Shown here piece after piece: positions 51,710 to 60,238 of a DNA stretch of 64,000 bases. The first letter of the stretch is position 1. Each line of letters starts with the position of its first letter. Under the pieces are notes generated by a model, which saw only the letters and a list, made by a program, of their open reading frames with translations, was not told the DNA's origin and ran no database searches. Both the position numbers and the translations under genes were made by a program. The DNA is from Candidatus Hydrogenedentota bacterium (GTDB lineage: Bacteria; Hydrogenedentota; Hydrogenedentia; Hydrogenedentales; SLHB01). The stretch lies in contig JADLHJ010000027.1 in assembly GCA_020848835.1 (NCBI GenBank), positions 62,001 through 126,000 of the forward strand. Reading direction: 5' to 3'.

Positions 51710-53001
51710 AGGCCGTCGCCTTCCTGCGCTCGGAGGACGTAGGCCGGGTGTTGGAACGAGCATCCCGCGCCTCGGGAATGCCCGCCGCGATACATCACGT
51801 GGACGATTCGGCACACGAAGGCGCGAAGGTTGCCGGCACCGGACACTGCACCGCTTGCGCCTACGTAGCTAAGCAACCTGGTGGCGCTGCGGCGTGCAAG
51901 GTCTCCCGTGCGCGTAACAGCCAGTACGCGCTGAAAGTGCGCAAGCCTTCGACCTTCCTCTGCCACATGGGCTTTGCTTGCGTTTCCGCGCCCGCGCTTC
52001 CTTCGGCGGATCAAGGCTTCGTTCTCACAATGGGTCCGTATTGTCCGGCGGAAGCGCCCGAACTGCTCATGACCGATGCCATGCGCGGACTGGTCGCGCT
52101 TGGCCACGCAGAGATGCCCTTCTTCCCTGCGGCGCTTACCGATATCAATCACCTCCGCAGCGACAATGTACCCGCGTTGGCGGAGTGGACGGTGGATGCG
52201 ATCGAAGCGTTATGGCGGTCCGAAGCGGGCGCGGCCTCCCCAGCGCATGGTGCTGACAACGGCCGTGACCGGTTGGGCGAAATGCCGGCTGCAAATGGAA
52301 TCGAAAAACCTGTTCGAGGCCGTCCGCGACGACTTCGCTCCAAACTTCCCGATACCTCACCGTACCGTGGCGCGGAGATCGCTGCTGCGCTCGCGAGCGG
52401 TGATCAGACCCTTGCCCGTACGTTGGTGAAAACGGCAATCGCGGAACTCGACGCGGCAGGAGAACGGCAACTCGCCGCACGCCGCGCGCGGAGCATCGCG
52501 ATTGTCAGCGCGACGCTCGAAGCAGCCGAACGTGCAGGCAACGACGCTACGCGGGCGTGGGACCAATTTGCCGCGTTCGTTAACGCCGCGCAGCAGGCAA
52601 CTGCCGACACCGATCTCGTGAAGTTCGCGATGGCGGTGCTTTCGCCACTCGTGCCGCGGCGTAAATCGGACAAAGCCGATAACATCCTCGCGGAGGTTGA
52701 CGCCATCGTGATGGGCTGTATGCCCGAAACCGTGCAGCTCTCCGAGATTGCCCAACGTCTCGGCAAACACCCGACCGCGATTACGCACCACCTGCAACGC
52801 AAATACGGCGTCTCGTTCAGCCAATACGTCGCCCGGCTTCGCATCGACAAGGCGAAGGAATTGCTGCGCCGCACACGCCTCGGCATCGGCGAAGTCGCCA
52901 CGCGCGTTGGCATTTCCGATCAATCCAACTTCACTAAACAGTTTCGCAAGTTCGAAGGGCTGTCCCCGGTCCAGTATCGGGAACAATATCGCACTCACTG
53001 A
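51706..53001 (+). CDS. PocR-domain AraC-family transcription regulator
   Basis: A 431-residue regulator. A PocR-type sensor (about 1-135) has HCTACAYVAK, then AACK, and CHMGFACVSAP; these Cys residues are typical of PocR domains that sense small hydrocarbons or propanediol-like ligands. A linker and helical region follow (about 170-330), then an AraC double helix-turn-helix (about 335-431) with LAKELLRRTRLGIGEVA-like (KAKELLRRTRLGIGEVA) and SDQSNFTKQFRKFEGLSPVQYRE. The GTG start overlaps the preceding stop (GTGA), so the two are translationally coupled. Its targets are unknown. A terminator-like hairpin lies downstream. Confidence 0.88.
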   Translation: MKAVAFLRSEDVGRVLERASRASGMPAAIHHVDDSAHEGAKVAGTGHCTACAYVAKQPGGAAACKVSRARNSQYALKVRKPSTFLCHMGFACVSAPALPSADQGFVLTMGPYCPAEAPELLMTDAMRGLVALGHAEMPFFPAALTDINHLRSDNVPALAEWTVDAIEALWRSEAGAASPAHGADNGRDRLGEMPAANGIEKPVRGRPRRLRSKLPDTSPYRGAEIAAALASGDQTLARTLVKTAIAELDAAGERQLAARRARSIAIVSATLEAAERAGNDATRAWDQFAAFVNAAQQATADTDLVKFAMAVLSPLVPRRKSDKADNILAEVDAIVMGCMPETVQLSEIAQRLGKHPTAITHHLQRKYGVSFSQYVARLRIDKAKELLRRTRLGIGEVATRVGISDQSNFTKQFRKFEGLSPVQYREQYRTH

Positions 53002-53040
53002 CCATGTAACGATCGACAAAGGAGAATTGCACCAAGGGAG

Positions 53041-53059
53041 CACGGGCGTCTCGCCCGTG
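53041..53059. repeat. CACGGGCG palindrome, copy 1
   Basis: CACGGGCG and CGCCCGTG flank TCT. A second copy is 53 bases to the right. Confidence 0.75.
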
Positions 53060-53112
53060 TGTAAAACCTTTGATTCCATCGCATTCTCGGGTCATGCACA
53101 CAGTGGCCTAAA

Positions 53113-53141
53113 CACGGGCGGGACGCCCGTGCCCCTTTTTT
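53113..53141 (+). terminator. hairpin with T-run after the AraC-type gene
   Basis: CACGGGCG and CGCCCGTG (stem 8 bp, loop GGA) are followed by CCCC and TTTTTT. It is also copy 2 of the local palindrome, so a repeat has perhaps been used as terminator. Confidence 0.6.
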
Positions 53142-53223
53142 CCAATATTCACTTCCCTGCATTTCACACGAGGCAGCGATTGTGCGTATCATGTCTTCTT
53201 GGACAAGTTTGAGCGTATGAAAA

Positions 53224-54270
53224 ATGTTTTCGAAAACGGCAAATAAAGCTTCTAGCGTGCGCGCAGTGTTTGTTTATTGCGCGGCCGTGTTCGTGATGCT
53301 CATTGCGCACGCGCAGTCAGCAGGCGAATCGCCGGAGAAGCCGTTCTCGGTGCGAGCGTTTGGCAATGGAATGCGCGCGGCGGGGATTATCGTCATGCCC
53401 CCAAGAACTCCGGCGCCCGCCGATGTGCCTCGTATTGAGGCCGACTTGCCTGGGTGGCTGAAGCGGGGCGAGTTGCTGGGAGAAATTCCCAATGGAAACG
53501 TGACCATTAAGTTGAATTGGGAATCCCGCACGCAACTTACCGCTGATGCGCCCCGTTATGCGTTGCGGCTGGCGAACCATCAGGGCTATGCGACACTCAA
53601 CCAGCGTAACGACCGGAGTGCAGTGACACTTACAGAAGGCGAGCCGGGGGCGGCTTGGTCCGAGCATACGTTTGCGCCGATGACGATGTACGCGCCGGGT
53701 TTGTATAACGCGCTCCTGTCGAGCACGACGGTGCCGCGCGAATCCATTCCTTTGGGACAGTTGCTGTGGTACGGACAGCCTGTGCAAACGGATACCGCGC
53801 GTGACCGTGTGCGCGACGCGTATCCGGAGGGCGCCGCAGCTTTTACCGGGTCGGCGGTACTCTCGCGATGGTTCCGGTTTGAACTGCCTGTTGCGAAGCC
53901 TTCTTTCACGCCACGAACACTCGCGATTGTGAGCAGCGTAGATTGGCTGGAACACGTCGGTGATCAGACTCCCGTGGCCGAGATCACAATGCAGCAGGGG
54001 GGAGCAAAACTTGGCAGTAGGCCGCTCCTGCTTGGGCGCGATACGGCCTCCACGTGGTACAGCTTTCATGCGCGCGGGAATGTCGCGCATAGACAGGCGC
54101 CGGTGGCGTGGTCTTGGCGCGAGCGGCAGGAGTCGGTGGACTTTGAGGCGAACGCGTATGTGGCGCGATATGAGTTAGAGCCCGCCAACGCGGCACCGGA
54201 TGCGATTAGCATTCGCTATGTGGCGGATGAAGGTTTACTCCGGATCTATGCGGTCGTGTTTCTGCCGTAG
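53224..54270 (+). CDS. secreted protein of unknown family
   Basis: A 348-residue protein with an N-terminal hydrophobic segment (about 12-31) that looks like a signal peptide ending near AQS. The rest is beta-rich: ALRLANHQGYATLNQR, WFRFELPVAK and WYSFHARGNVAHRQAP. No catalytic motif is visible. It stands at the left edge of the polysaccharide locus, on the opposite strand and convergent with the small membrane-protein gene, so an outer-surface role in that locus is possible. Start could differ, as ribosome binding is weak. Confidence 0.7.
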   Translation: MFSKTANKASSVRAVFVYCAAVFVMLIAHAQSAGESPEKPFSVRAFGNGMRAAGIIVMPPRTPAPADVPRIEADLPGWLKRGELLGEIPNGNVTIKLNWESRTQLTADAPRYALRLANHQGYATLNQRNDRSAVTLTEGEPGAAWSEHTFAPMTMYAPGLYNALLSSTTVPRESIPLGQLLWYGQPVQTDTARDRVRDAYPEGAAAFTGSAVLSRWFRFELPVAKPSFTPRTLAIVSSVDWLEHVGDQTPVAEITMQQGGAKLGSRPLLLGRDTASTWYSFHARGNVAHRQAPVAWSWRERQESVDFEANAYVARYELEPANAAPDAISIRYVADEGLLRIYAVVFLP

Positions 54271-54311
54271 TTCAGGGTGCTCTTGTTTCGGAATTGTAAT
54301 CGGGCGCTCAA

Positions 54312-54641
54312 CTAATTTGAGCTTACCGCAGCGCGAAAACGCGGAAGAATTGGCTGGAAGTCTTTAAACGCGCTATCCAAGTCTGCTGCGAGGGCGGGTT
54401 GCTTCGCCAACGCCGCAGCGAGTTCGGCATCCGCCCGATCGTAATCGCCGCGATTAATGAAGTCTCGCGCGCGTTCGCTGGTCTCCGTTAAAATCGTTCC
54501 GCGAAGGCGCCGATCGCCGGTGATCTTTGCGGCCGCAATCACGGCGATGGAACCGGCGAGGAAAAGTACCAGCAGCACGATGGTTTGCAACAATCGTCGC
54601 ACGGGCTTCGCGGAGTATTCCGATTTCGCGCTGGCGGTCAT
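54312..54641 (-). CDS. small single-pass membrane protein of polysaccharide locus, paralogue A
   Basis: A 109-residue protein: a basic N terminus, one membrane helix (about 18-40) and a helical extracytoplasmic tail. The tail reads SERARDFINRGDYDRADAEL, then LAKQPALAADLDSAFKDF, then QPILPRF. It aligns along its length with the 105-residue protein at 59.9 kb, notably in Tyr-x5-L, the P in the middle and the final LP. Its start overlaps the GHMP kinase stop by 4 bp. Family unknown to me. The tail resembles half a TPR, so a protein-protein contact with an assembly enzyme is plausible. Confidence 0.7.
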   Translation of the reverse strand: MTASAKSEYSAKPVRRLLQTIVLLVLFLAGSIAVIAAAKITGDRRLRGTILTETSERARDFINRGDYDRADAELAAALAKQPALAADLDSAFKDFQPILPRFRAAVSSN

Positions 54642-55702
54642 GTGAGTTCCACCAGATGCCAGTCCATACCCGCGGCCTGACCCGCATTACCAAAAAACGG
54701 CTCGTCGTACACCACCGTTGCGCCGTCGTAGTCGAAGCGGAACAGCATCTCGCGCGCGCCGGCGTCACGCATCGCGCGGGCCACGGCAGGCCGCGCTTCT
54801 TCTTCGCAATACAACATTAGAAATCCGCCGCCGCCGGCGCCGGCAATCTTCCCGCCGATAGCACCGTTTGCACGCGCCAACCCGTACAACTCGTCGATAT
54901 GTGGATTGGTGATGCCTTCGGTCACGCGCTTTTTGGTTTCCCAAGCGTCGTGCATCATCTCACCAAATGCACGCAGATCGCCCGATTCGAGTACATCAAG
55001 CGCGTCTGCCGCCTGCTGCTTCAAGTACGCAAGGGCTTCGATCGTCGATTGTTTTTGTTCAGCGCTTTCTTTTTTCTGCCGTTCGAGAATGGATGCGGAC
55101 GCGCGAGAACTTCCCGTGAAGAACAACATGATGTTCGCATCCAGTTCGCGAAGCACGGCGGGATCGAGATCGAGCGGGCGCACGATGACGCCTTCCTGCA
55201 CGAACTCGATGTATTTAAGTCCGCCAAATGCCGAGCCGTACTCGTCCTGCTTGCCGCCCGGATGCCCGAGCATGGCGGTGTTGATGTGATAGGCAGCTTC
55301 AGCGAGTGCATATCGATCAAAGTGGCGCTGTTGAAATGTGCTCAACGCCTTCACAATGCAAACGGCCACCGCACCCGAGGAACCCAGTCCTGTGCCCGGC
55401 GGTATTTCGGACGCGAGAAAAATGTTTGCGCCGCGATCGAGCTCGATGTACTGAATCGCCGCGATGGGAATTTGCAGATCGCCTTCGAGCGCATCTGGGC
55501 GCAGGCTGTCGAGCGTTTGCATCACGCGCAAGTCCGCTGATATGAGTTGCACCTTGCGGTCTTCAAGTTCAGTAACGAGCGTGTAGAAGTATTTGTTGAT
55601 CGATGCGCTCAACACCGCGCCGCCGTGTTGGTTGTAGTAACTCGGCAGATCAGTGCCGCCACCGAAAAAGCTAATACGGACGGGTGCGCGAACGATGAGC
55701 AT
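54638..55702 (-). CDS. GHMP kinase, heptose 7-phosphate kinase-like
   Basis: A 354-residue GHMP-family sugar kinase. RAPVRISFFGGGTDLPSYY at the N terminus is the substrate-side signature of the HddA/D-glycero-D-manno-heptose 7-phosphate kinase group. The ATP loop PPGTGLGSSGAVAV and the C-terminal GAGGGGFLML complete it. It probably activates a sugar for the exported polysaccharide, via the GDP-heptose route or an analogous pathway. The ATG at 55702 has AAGGCG eight bases upstream. Four bases separate it from the sugar-transferase stop, and it overlaps the small membrane-protein gene. Confidence 0.85.
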   Translation of the reverse strand: MLIVRAPVRISFFGGGTDLPSYYNQHGGAVLSASINKYFYTLVTELEDRKVQLISADLRVMQTLDSLRPDALEGDLQIPIAAIQYIELDRGANIFLASEIPPGTGLGSSGAVAVCIVKALSTFQQRHFDRYALAEAAYHINTAMLGHPGGKQDEYGSAFGGLKYIEFVQEGVIVRPLDLDPAVLRELDANIMLFFTGSSRASASILERQKKESAEQKQSTIEALAYLKQQAADALDVLESGDLRAFGEMMHDAWETKKRVTEGITNPHIDELYGLARANGAIGGKIAGAGGGGFLMLYCEEEARPAVARAMRDAGAREMLFRFDYDGATVVYDEPFFGNAGQAAGMDWHLVELT

Positions 55703-55706
55703 GCCG

Positions 55707-57164
55707 TTACGCCTTGCGTTTTCCGACGACAAAGAGCGCAAGCACGGCGGAGATGATCACGTTGATATCGAAAGCCATGCTGCGCTGATCGAGATACGCG
55801 ATGTCCCACTCGAGCTGATCGCCGGCGCCGGCCGATCCTGCGGCGGGATCGAGCAAGTGTCCATTTAGAATACCGGGCCGCACTGCGAGTACACGCCGTT
55901 CCCACGAGCTGTAGTGCGCGACGTGCTCGGGATCGCCGGGCCGCGGCCCCACGATACTCATGTCGCCGCGCAGCACATTGAACACTTGCGGCAAGAGGAA
56001 CCGGTGCGCATTCATGCGAACCTCATCGGGGTAGAGCGCGTCGTTCACCTGATACACCCCGAAGCGAGCGCCGTTCACGCCAACTTTTGGTTTTTGCACT
56101 AACGTGCTGACGCCAATCCGGCGTGCGCGCGGCATCATGGCAAGTATGAAAACACAAGCTACGGGCAGCAGCGCAAACGCCAATAAGATGTCCAACGCGC
56201 GCTTGATCGCCGCGCTCAACAAGGGCACCTGCTGGGTGCGTAGGTGAATAATCGGAATCAAGCCAATTCGATCGACCACAAGTCCGCGCGAATACGCCTC
56301 GCCAAATTCAGGAACCAAACGAACCTCTATTTTCTTTGCGGTGCATTCACCGATCAGGTTGAGTATGTCGTCGTTTCTGCGGCTCGACGTGGCGATGATT
56401 ACGACATCCGGATTAAGGTCTACCAACCGCCGCAACATCTGTGGCGCGGTGCCACTGCTGAGTTTCTTTTTTACCTGCGCGAGATCGTCCACTACGCCGC
56501 TTTCCGCGCCGCGGTACAGCACGCCGGATACGCGGTAGCCAAGCTGCGGGTTTTGACGAAACACGCGCAACAGTTTACGGGCCGTCTCGGAGTTGCCGAC
56601 AACCACGACGCGCTTCACGCCGATATCGAAACAGAGCATCGTTAGCACGAGTACTTGGGAACCTATCTTTGCGGAGTAGGTCAGCGTAGTGAGCACGAGC
56701 CAGAAGTAAATCAGGAACATACGCGACGACATGATCGGGTCGCGCCCCATGCCCGCCAACGGGAGCACGAGCGTGGTGAACCCGCAGATGACGGAAACGC
56801 GCACGAACGTATCAAAAGGCAGCCACGAGCGGTGCAACCAATAAATACCGGCCTGGCGCAACATGAGCACGTGCAGAATTGTTATCGCCAGGACGATGAA
56901 CTGCGTGGATTGCAGTTCCAGCGTCGCGCGCAGACTCGGCGCGGCGGGCATGGCGCTGTACCGCAGCCAATGCGCGACGGTAATGGCAATAAGGGGCGAA
57001 AGCAGATCGGCGGCGTAGAGGCCGAAAGAGAACAGCGGGCGTCGCAGGGTGCGCCATGACAAGGAGGATCGCCGCGCGGCGGCAGGTACACGGGCACCGG
57101 CGGACGCTGCGTTGTCCGTGTATAAGGGCGCGGGCGTCGCGGCGTGCCGCGGTTCAACGTGCAC
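55707..57164 (-). CDS. polyprenyl-phosphate sugar-1-phosphate transferase
   Basis: A 485-residue initiating transferase of exopolysaccharide synthesis. Four or five membrane helices (about 45-190) are followed by a CoA-binding-like domain with VVVVGNSETARKLLRVF. A further membrane helix leads to the catalytic domain: KRALDILLAF, LVQKPKVGVNGARFGVYQ, LLPQVFNVLRGDMSIVGPRP, and DPAAGS near the end. This is the WbaP/PssY-type architecture that transfers sugar-1-phosphate to undecaprenyl phosphate. The GTG start has AAAGGG eight bases upstream. First of a three-gene reverse-strand operon. Confidence 0.92.
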   Translation of the reverse strand: MHVEPRHAATPAPLYTDNAASAGARVPAAARRSSLSWRTLRRPLFSFGLYAADLLSPLIAITVAHWLRYSAMPAAPSLRATLELQSTQFIVLAITILHVLMLRQAGIYWLHRSWLPFDTFVRVSVICGFTTLVLPLAGMGRDPIMSSRMFLIYFWLVLTTLTYSAKIGSQVLVLTMLCFDIGVKRVVVVGNSETARKLLRVFRQNPQLGYRVSGVLYRGAESGVVDDLAQVKKKLSSGTAPQMLRRLVDLNPDVVIIATSSRRNDDILNLIGECTAKKIEVRLVPEFGEAYSRGLVVDRIGLIPIIHLRTQQVPLLSAAIKRALDILLAFALLPVACVFILAMMPRARRIGVSTLVQKPKVGVNGARFGVYQVNDALYPDEVRMNAHRFLLPQVFNVLRGDMSIVGPRPGDPEHVAHYSSWERRVLAVRPGILNGHLLDPAAGSAGAGDQLEWDIAYLDQRSMAFDINVIISAVLALFVVGKRKA

Positions 57165-57275
57165 TGAATAACCCTTTCTTTCCCTGCGATGCGAGCACCG
57201 ATCATCCTAACGATCGTTCGCCGAGTAAAGCAACCAGTGATAGCTATTTTGGGCGTTTCTCGGCGTCTCTGCGGT

Positions 57276-57284
57276 TGTTATACT
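57276..57284 (+). promoter_or_regulatory. candidate extended -10 promoter
   Basis: TGTTATACT matches TGnTATAAT at 8 of 9 positions including the TG. It lies 58 bases before the GTG of the module protein gene. The -35 region is poor. Confidence 0.4.
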
Positions 57285-57342
57285 TGCCTCACATCAGGAA
57301 CGGGTTACGCCAAATCCAGAGAGGGGCCGCGTACTGCGCGCT

Positions 57343-58617
57343 GTGGGACAGAATCACGAACAGACGGATGGCGAGCGCGTGGCGTTGCCGCGGGGCTGGG
57401 TACCCGGGACAACGATAGCCGCGACAATTCTTTTTTTTGGCGGCGTGGCACTGTTGGCGCAGTTTGGCGGCCCGATCGCATCAATTGCGCAGGAGCGTGT
57501 TGCGGAGACGGCCTTGCGCGAAGGGCAACGGTATGAGCGCGCGGGCATGTTATCCGAAGCAATCGGCGCATATCGCAAGGCGCTTGCGCGGGGCCTGTCG
57601 CACGCGCCGAACAACGAGGATTGCATGCGGCGTTTGAGCGCCCTGCTCGCAGAGCAAGGGCGCAAAGCCGAATACCGGCTGCGCAGGAACGACTCGCTGG
57701 TTGCGGGCGGAGAATTTGATGTTGATGCGCAGGCGGCACTTTGGATCGACGATGACGCCACGCGTCAGTGGATCGGTGTTGATTCAATCGAAAAAGTGTC
57801 GGGCGTCAGTGCGGTACGAATTGACTGCGCCTCGGCAACAAGCGATGTTCTCCTCTCACAAACGATTTACGTGGTACCCGGCAAAGCATATGAGCTGTCA
57901 ATCTGGTCGCGCGCGCTCGATATCACATCGGCTTCCTTTGATTTGGCCGCCGGGGAGAATGACGTGCGGCAGGAGATCGTGAGGGCCGATCTTGGTGGGG
58001 ACCACGAATGGCGGCAAGACTCATTTATTTTCACCGCTTCACGCGAAACGCGCGCGGTTCACGCAACAATTCAAGCGGCACATGGCGCGGGCGAGGTATG
58101 GATAGATAGCGTTTCCCTGCGCGACGCGCAACCCTCCCTGATCGAGAACGGGAGTTTTGATCAAACCAATGACGTGCGGGCGTCGTGGCTCGGCAAACTT
58201 CAGGACGGCATGCAGATTGAGAGCGACACCGAAAACGTGGTGGAGGGAAGCACCTCTCTGCGCGCGGAGATCGTGGATGGCATTAATTTCGGATTTTGGC
58301 AGACGATTGACGTAACGCCCGGCGCGGCGTATCGGCTCGAAGGTTGGATACGCACGGAAAATCTCGGCGGTCTTGGCGCGTGCCTTGAAGTGCAAGACGC
58401 AGAATCCGGCTGGGAAGGGTTCAGTGCGGCTACGAGTCCGCGCATTACAGGAACCCAGGATTGGCAGCGCGTATCGATCGAGTTTGTCGTGCCTGCGGAG
58501 ACGGCTTGGCTGTCAGTGCTGTTGCGGCGCCCCTCTGCTGGTGGGCCTGAAGTGGGGATTGGCAGAGTCTGGTTCGATGCTGTTCGACTTTCGCGCGCGG
58601 AAGGTGCGAATTCATGA
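57343..58617 (+). CDS. membrane-anchored protein with TPR-like segment and two carbohydrate-binding-like modules
   Basis: A 424-residue protein starting at GTG. A membrane helix (about 23-48) precedes a helical TPR-like segment (57-105). Two similar beta-sandwich modules follow (about 120-265 and 270-415). Each opens with a GGEFD or NGSFD motif and contains VVPGKAYELSIWSRA or DVTPGAAYRLEGWIR, resembling CBM4/9-type modules. Probably binds nascent polysaccharide outside the cytoplasm. It is followed 22 bases later by the O-antigen ligase gene on the same strand, supporting a role in polymerisation or retention of that product. Confidence 0.78.
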   Translation: MGQNHEQTDGERVALPRGWVPGTTIAATILFFGGVALLAQFGGPIASIAQERVAETALREGQRYERAGMLSEAIGAYRKALARGLSHAPNNEDCMRRLSALLAEQGRKAEYRLRRNDSLVAGGEFDVDAQAALWIDDDATRQWIGVDSIEKVSGVSAVRIDCASATSDVLLSQTIYVVPGKAYELSIWSRALDITSASFDLAAGENDVRQEIVRADLGGDHEWRQDSFIFTASRETRAVHATIQAAHGAGEVWIDSVSLRDAQPSLIENGSFDQTNDVRASWLGKLQDGMQIESDTENVVEGSTSLRAEIVDGINFGFWQTIDVTPGAAYRLEGWIRTENLGGLGACLEVQDAESGWEGFSAATSPRITGTQDWQRVSIEFVVPAETAWLSVLLRRPSAGGPEVGIGRVWFDAVRLSRAEGANS

Positions 58618-58639
58618 TTTGCGCGCCGCTGTTGAGCCG

Positions 58640-59914
58640 ATGAACATTTCGCGCGACAGATCGATAGCGCTGCTGCGCCGCGCGCAAGGGTACTCGCTCG
58701 CTGCTTGCGCACTATCGCTGCCGCTGCAGTCAGTTCTGATTGTGCCGGGTATCGATTTGACCCTGACGAAAATCGCCGGCGCTATGCTGGTGCTTCTGGT
58801 CATAATTGAATATCCGCTGTCGCTTCGATGGCTGCTGCCGCGGATTGGTATCGAAAGCGCAACTGTTCTCGCGCTGGGCGCCGCCGCGCTTTCGTTGCCT
58901 GCGAGTGTGCTTCCAAAGGAATCGATCACTTCGCTTCTGATATTTGCGCAGTATGCCGTGATTTGTTACGCGTGCGCGCACGTAGCCATGCGGCGCGATG
59001 CGCAGACAATGCTGCCGCGGTACCTGGCTTGTGGCGCTGCAATCAGCGGTGCGGGCGCGGTGTTGGCGTGGTTTCACGTCCTCGTAACGCCCACAGTGGA
59101 CGCCTTGGTGCCAGGGTCGGCAATTCGGCGCGTGTGTTTTGGAATGCCCGACGCCAACGAACAGGCGATGGTCTTCGTGTTTGTGTTGGCTCTGCTTCTA
59201 TTTTCCACGTCGCATCGCGCATACCTGAGTATCAAGATTGCGTCGATTCTCCTCATCGCCGCGGGCCTGTTGCTGACGATGTCACGCACGGGATGGGTCT
59301 GTGCTGCGATTGTGATCGCGATGCGATGTTTCGCACACGAGCGGCGCAAGGTAATTGTGCCGATGTCGCTTGGCGTAGTTGTGGTCTGCGCGATCGGTGT
59401 CGCACTAATGAAACCGGATATCGCCGATTCAATTTGGCGTCGTATCGCCGAAGCGACGAGCGCTGGCGATCGCTCCATCGCGTCGCGCGTGCTGTACAAC
59501 GTGCAGGCCATCGAAACGGCGGAAAATGCCGGTGCGTTTGGTTACGGCGTTGGTGCCGTATATCACGTCACGAAGGATTTTGCCGACCCACTTGGGCGCA
59601 CCGTGGGGGTGACGGTCCACAACGTGCCGTTAACGGTATGGATTGAAGCGGGCTGGGTTGGGCTGCTCGCGTATTTGTGGCTGTGGAGTAGTGTTGCGGC
59701 GGTCCTGTTTGTGGCATGGCGGCGCGCGCACGACCCACAGGAAAAGCTGCGCATGGCGGGGTATTGTGTGGTCGCAACAAGCTACGCGATTTTCAGCCAG
59801 ACGATGCCATTTCTGCAACGATCGAGTCTTGCAATTCTGCTTGGGTGCGCGCTTGGCGCAGCGGCAATAGCGGTGAACACCAGCATCAAAGAAGATGGCG
59901 TAGTTGAAGCGTGA
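58640..59914 (+). CDS. O-antigen ligase/polymerase-like membrane protein
   Basis: A 424-residue protein with about ten membrane helices. The Wzy_C-type loop is near residues 255-345: SRTGWVCAAIVIA, then a periplasmic loop with HNVPLTVWIEAGWVGLLAYLW, in which HN...E..W.GL is the conserved signature. It joins or polymerises lipid-linked sugar repeats in the periplasm. The ATG at 58640 begins a plausible N terminus; longer frames upstream run through the previous gene. Convergent with the second ligase gene, with 6 bp between coding ends. Confidence 0.85.
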   Translation: MNISRDRSIALLRRAQGYSLAACALSLPLQSVLIVPGIDLTLTKIAGAMLVLLVIIEYPLSLRWLLPRIGIESATVLALGAAALSLPASVLPKESITSLLIFAQYAVICYACAHVAMRRDAQTMLPRYLACGAAISGAGAVLAWFHVLVTPTVDALVPGSAIRRVCFGMPDANEQAMVFVFVLALLLFSTSHRAYLSIKIASILLIAAGLLLTMSRTGWVCAAIVIAMRCFAHERRKVIVPMSLGVVVVCAIGVALMKPDIADSIWRRIAEATSAGDRSIASRVLYNVQAIETAENAGAFGYGVGAVYHVTKDFADPLGRTVGVTVHNVPLTVWIEAGWVGLLAYLWLWSSVAAVLFVAWRRAHDPQEKLRMAGYCVVATSYAIFSQTMPFLQRSSLAILLGCALGAAAIAVNTSIKEDGVVEA

Positions 59915-59920
59915 TTGCAA

Positions 59921-60238
59921 TTACTGTTTTTGGGACAACTCGCCGCGCAGCATTGCGCTGAGTTCCGGCAGCATGTGTTGATAGTCGGCGATCTCTTCTC
60001 GAACTGTAGCCTCGTATTCGGGCGACACTTTCAATACTGATAACGTCACGCGTTCGATTGCGCCGTACTGCTCCTTCGCGGCGAGTTCACGAATGTTTTG
60101 TCGCAGATTCTCTTTGTAGGCGCTCACCGACCATGCGCGGCCATAGCGCGCCGCTACACCTGCGATTGCAAATACCAGCAGCGTCAGCGCGACGAATATC
60201 GCGAATGCCAGCTTCAACGTTGTGCGCCGTGTGTTCAT
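59921..60238 (-). CDS. small single-pass membrane protein, paralogue B
   Basis: A 105-residue protein with one membrane helix (about 9-31) and a helical tail ending NIRELAAKEQYGAIERVTL, SVLKVSPEYEATVREEIAD and YQHMLPEL. Same size and topology as the protein at 54.3 kb, with a common pattern of Tyr, central Pro and terminal LP. Its start overlaps the stop of the ligase-TPR gene (ATGA), so both paralogues are coupled behind a polysaccharide gene. This recurrent placement argues for a dedicated partner role in each module. Confidence 0.7.
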   Translation of the reverse strand: MNTRRTTLKLAFAIFVALTLLVFAIAGVAARYGRAWSVSAYKENLRQNIRELAAKEQYGAIERVTLSVLKVSPEYEATVREEIADYQHMLPELSAMLRGELSQKQ

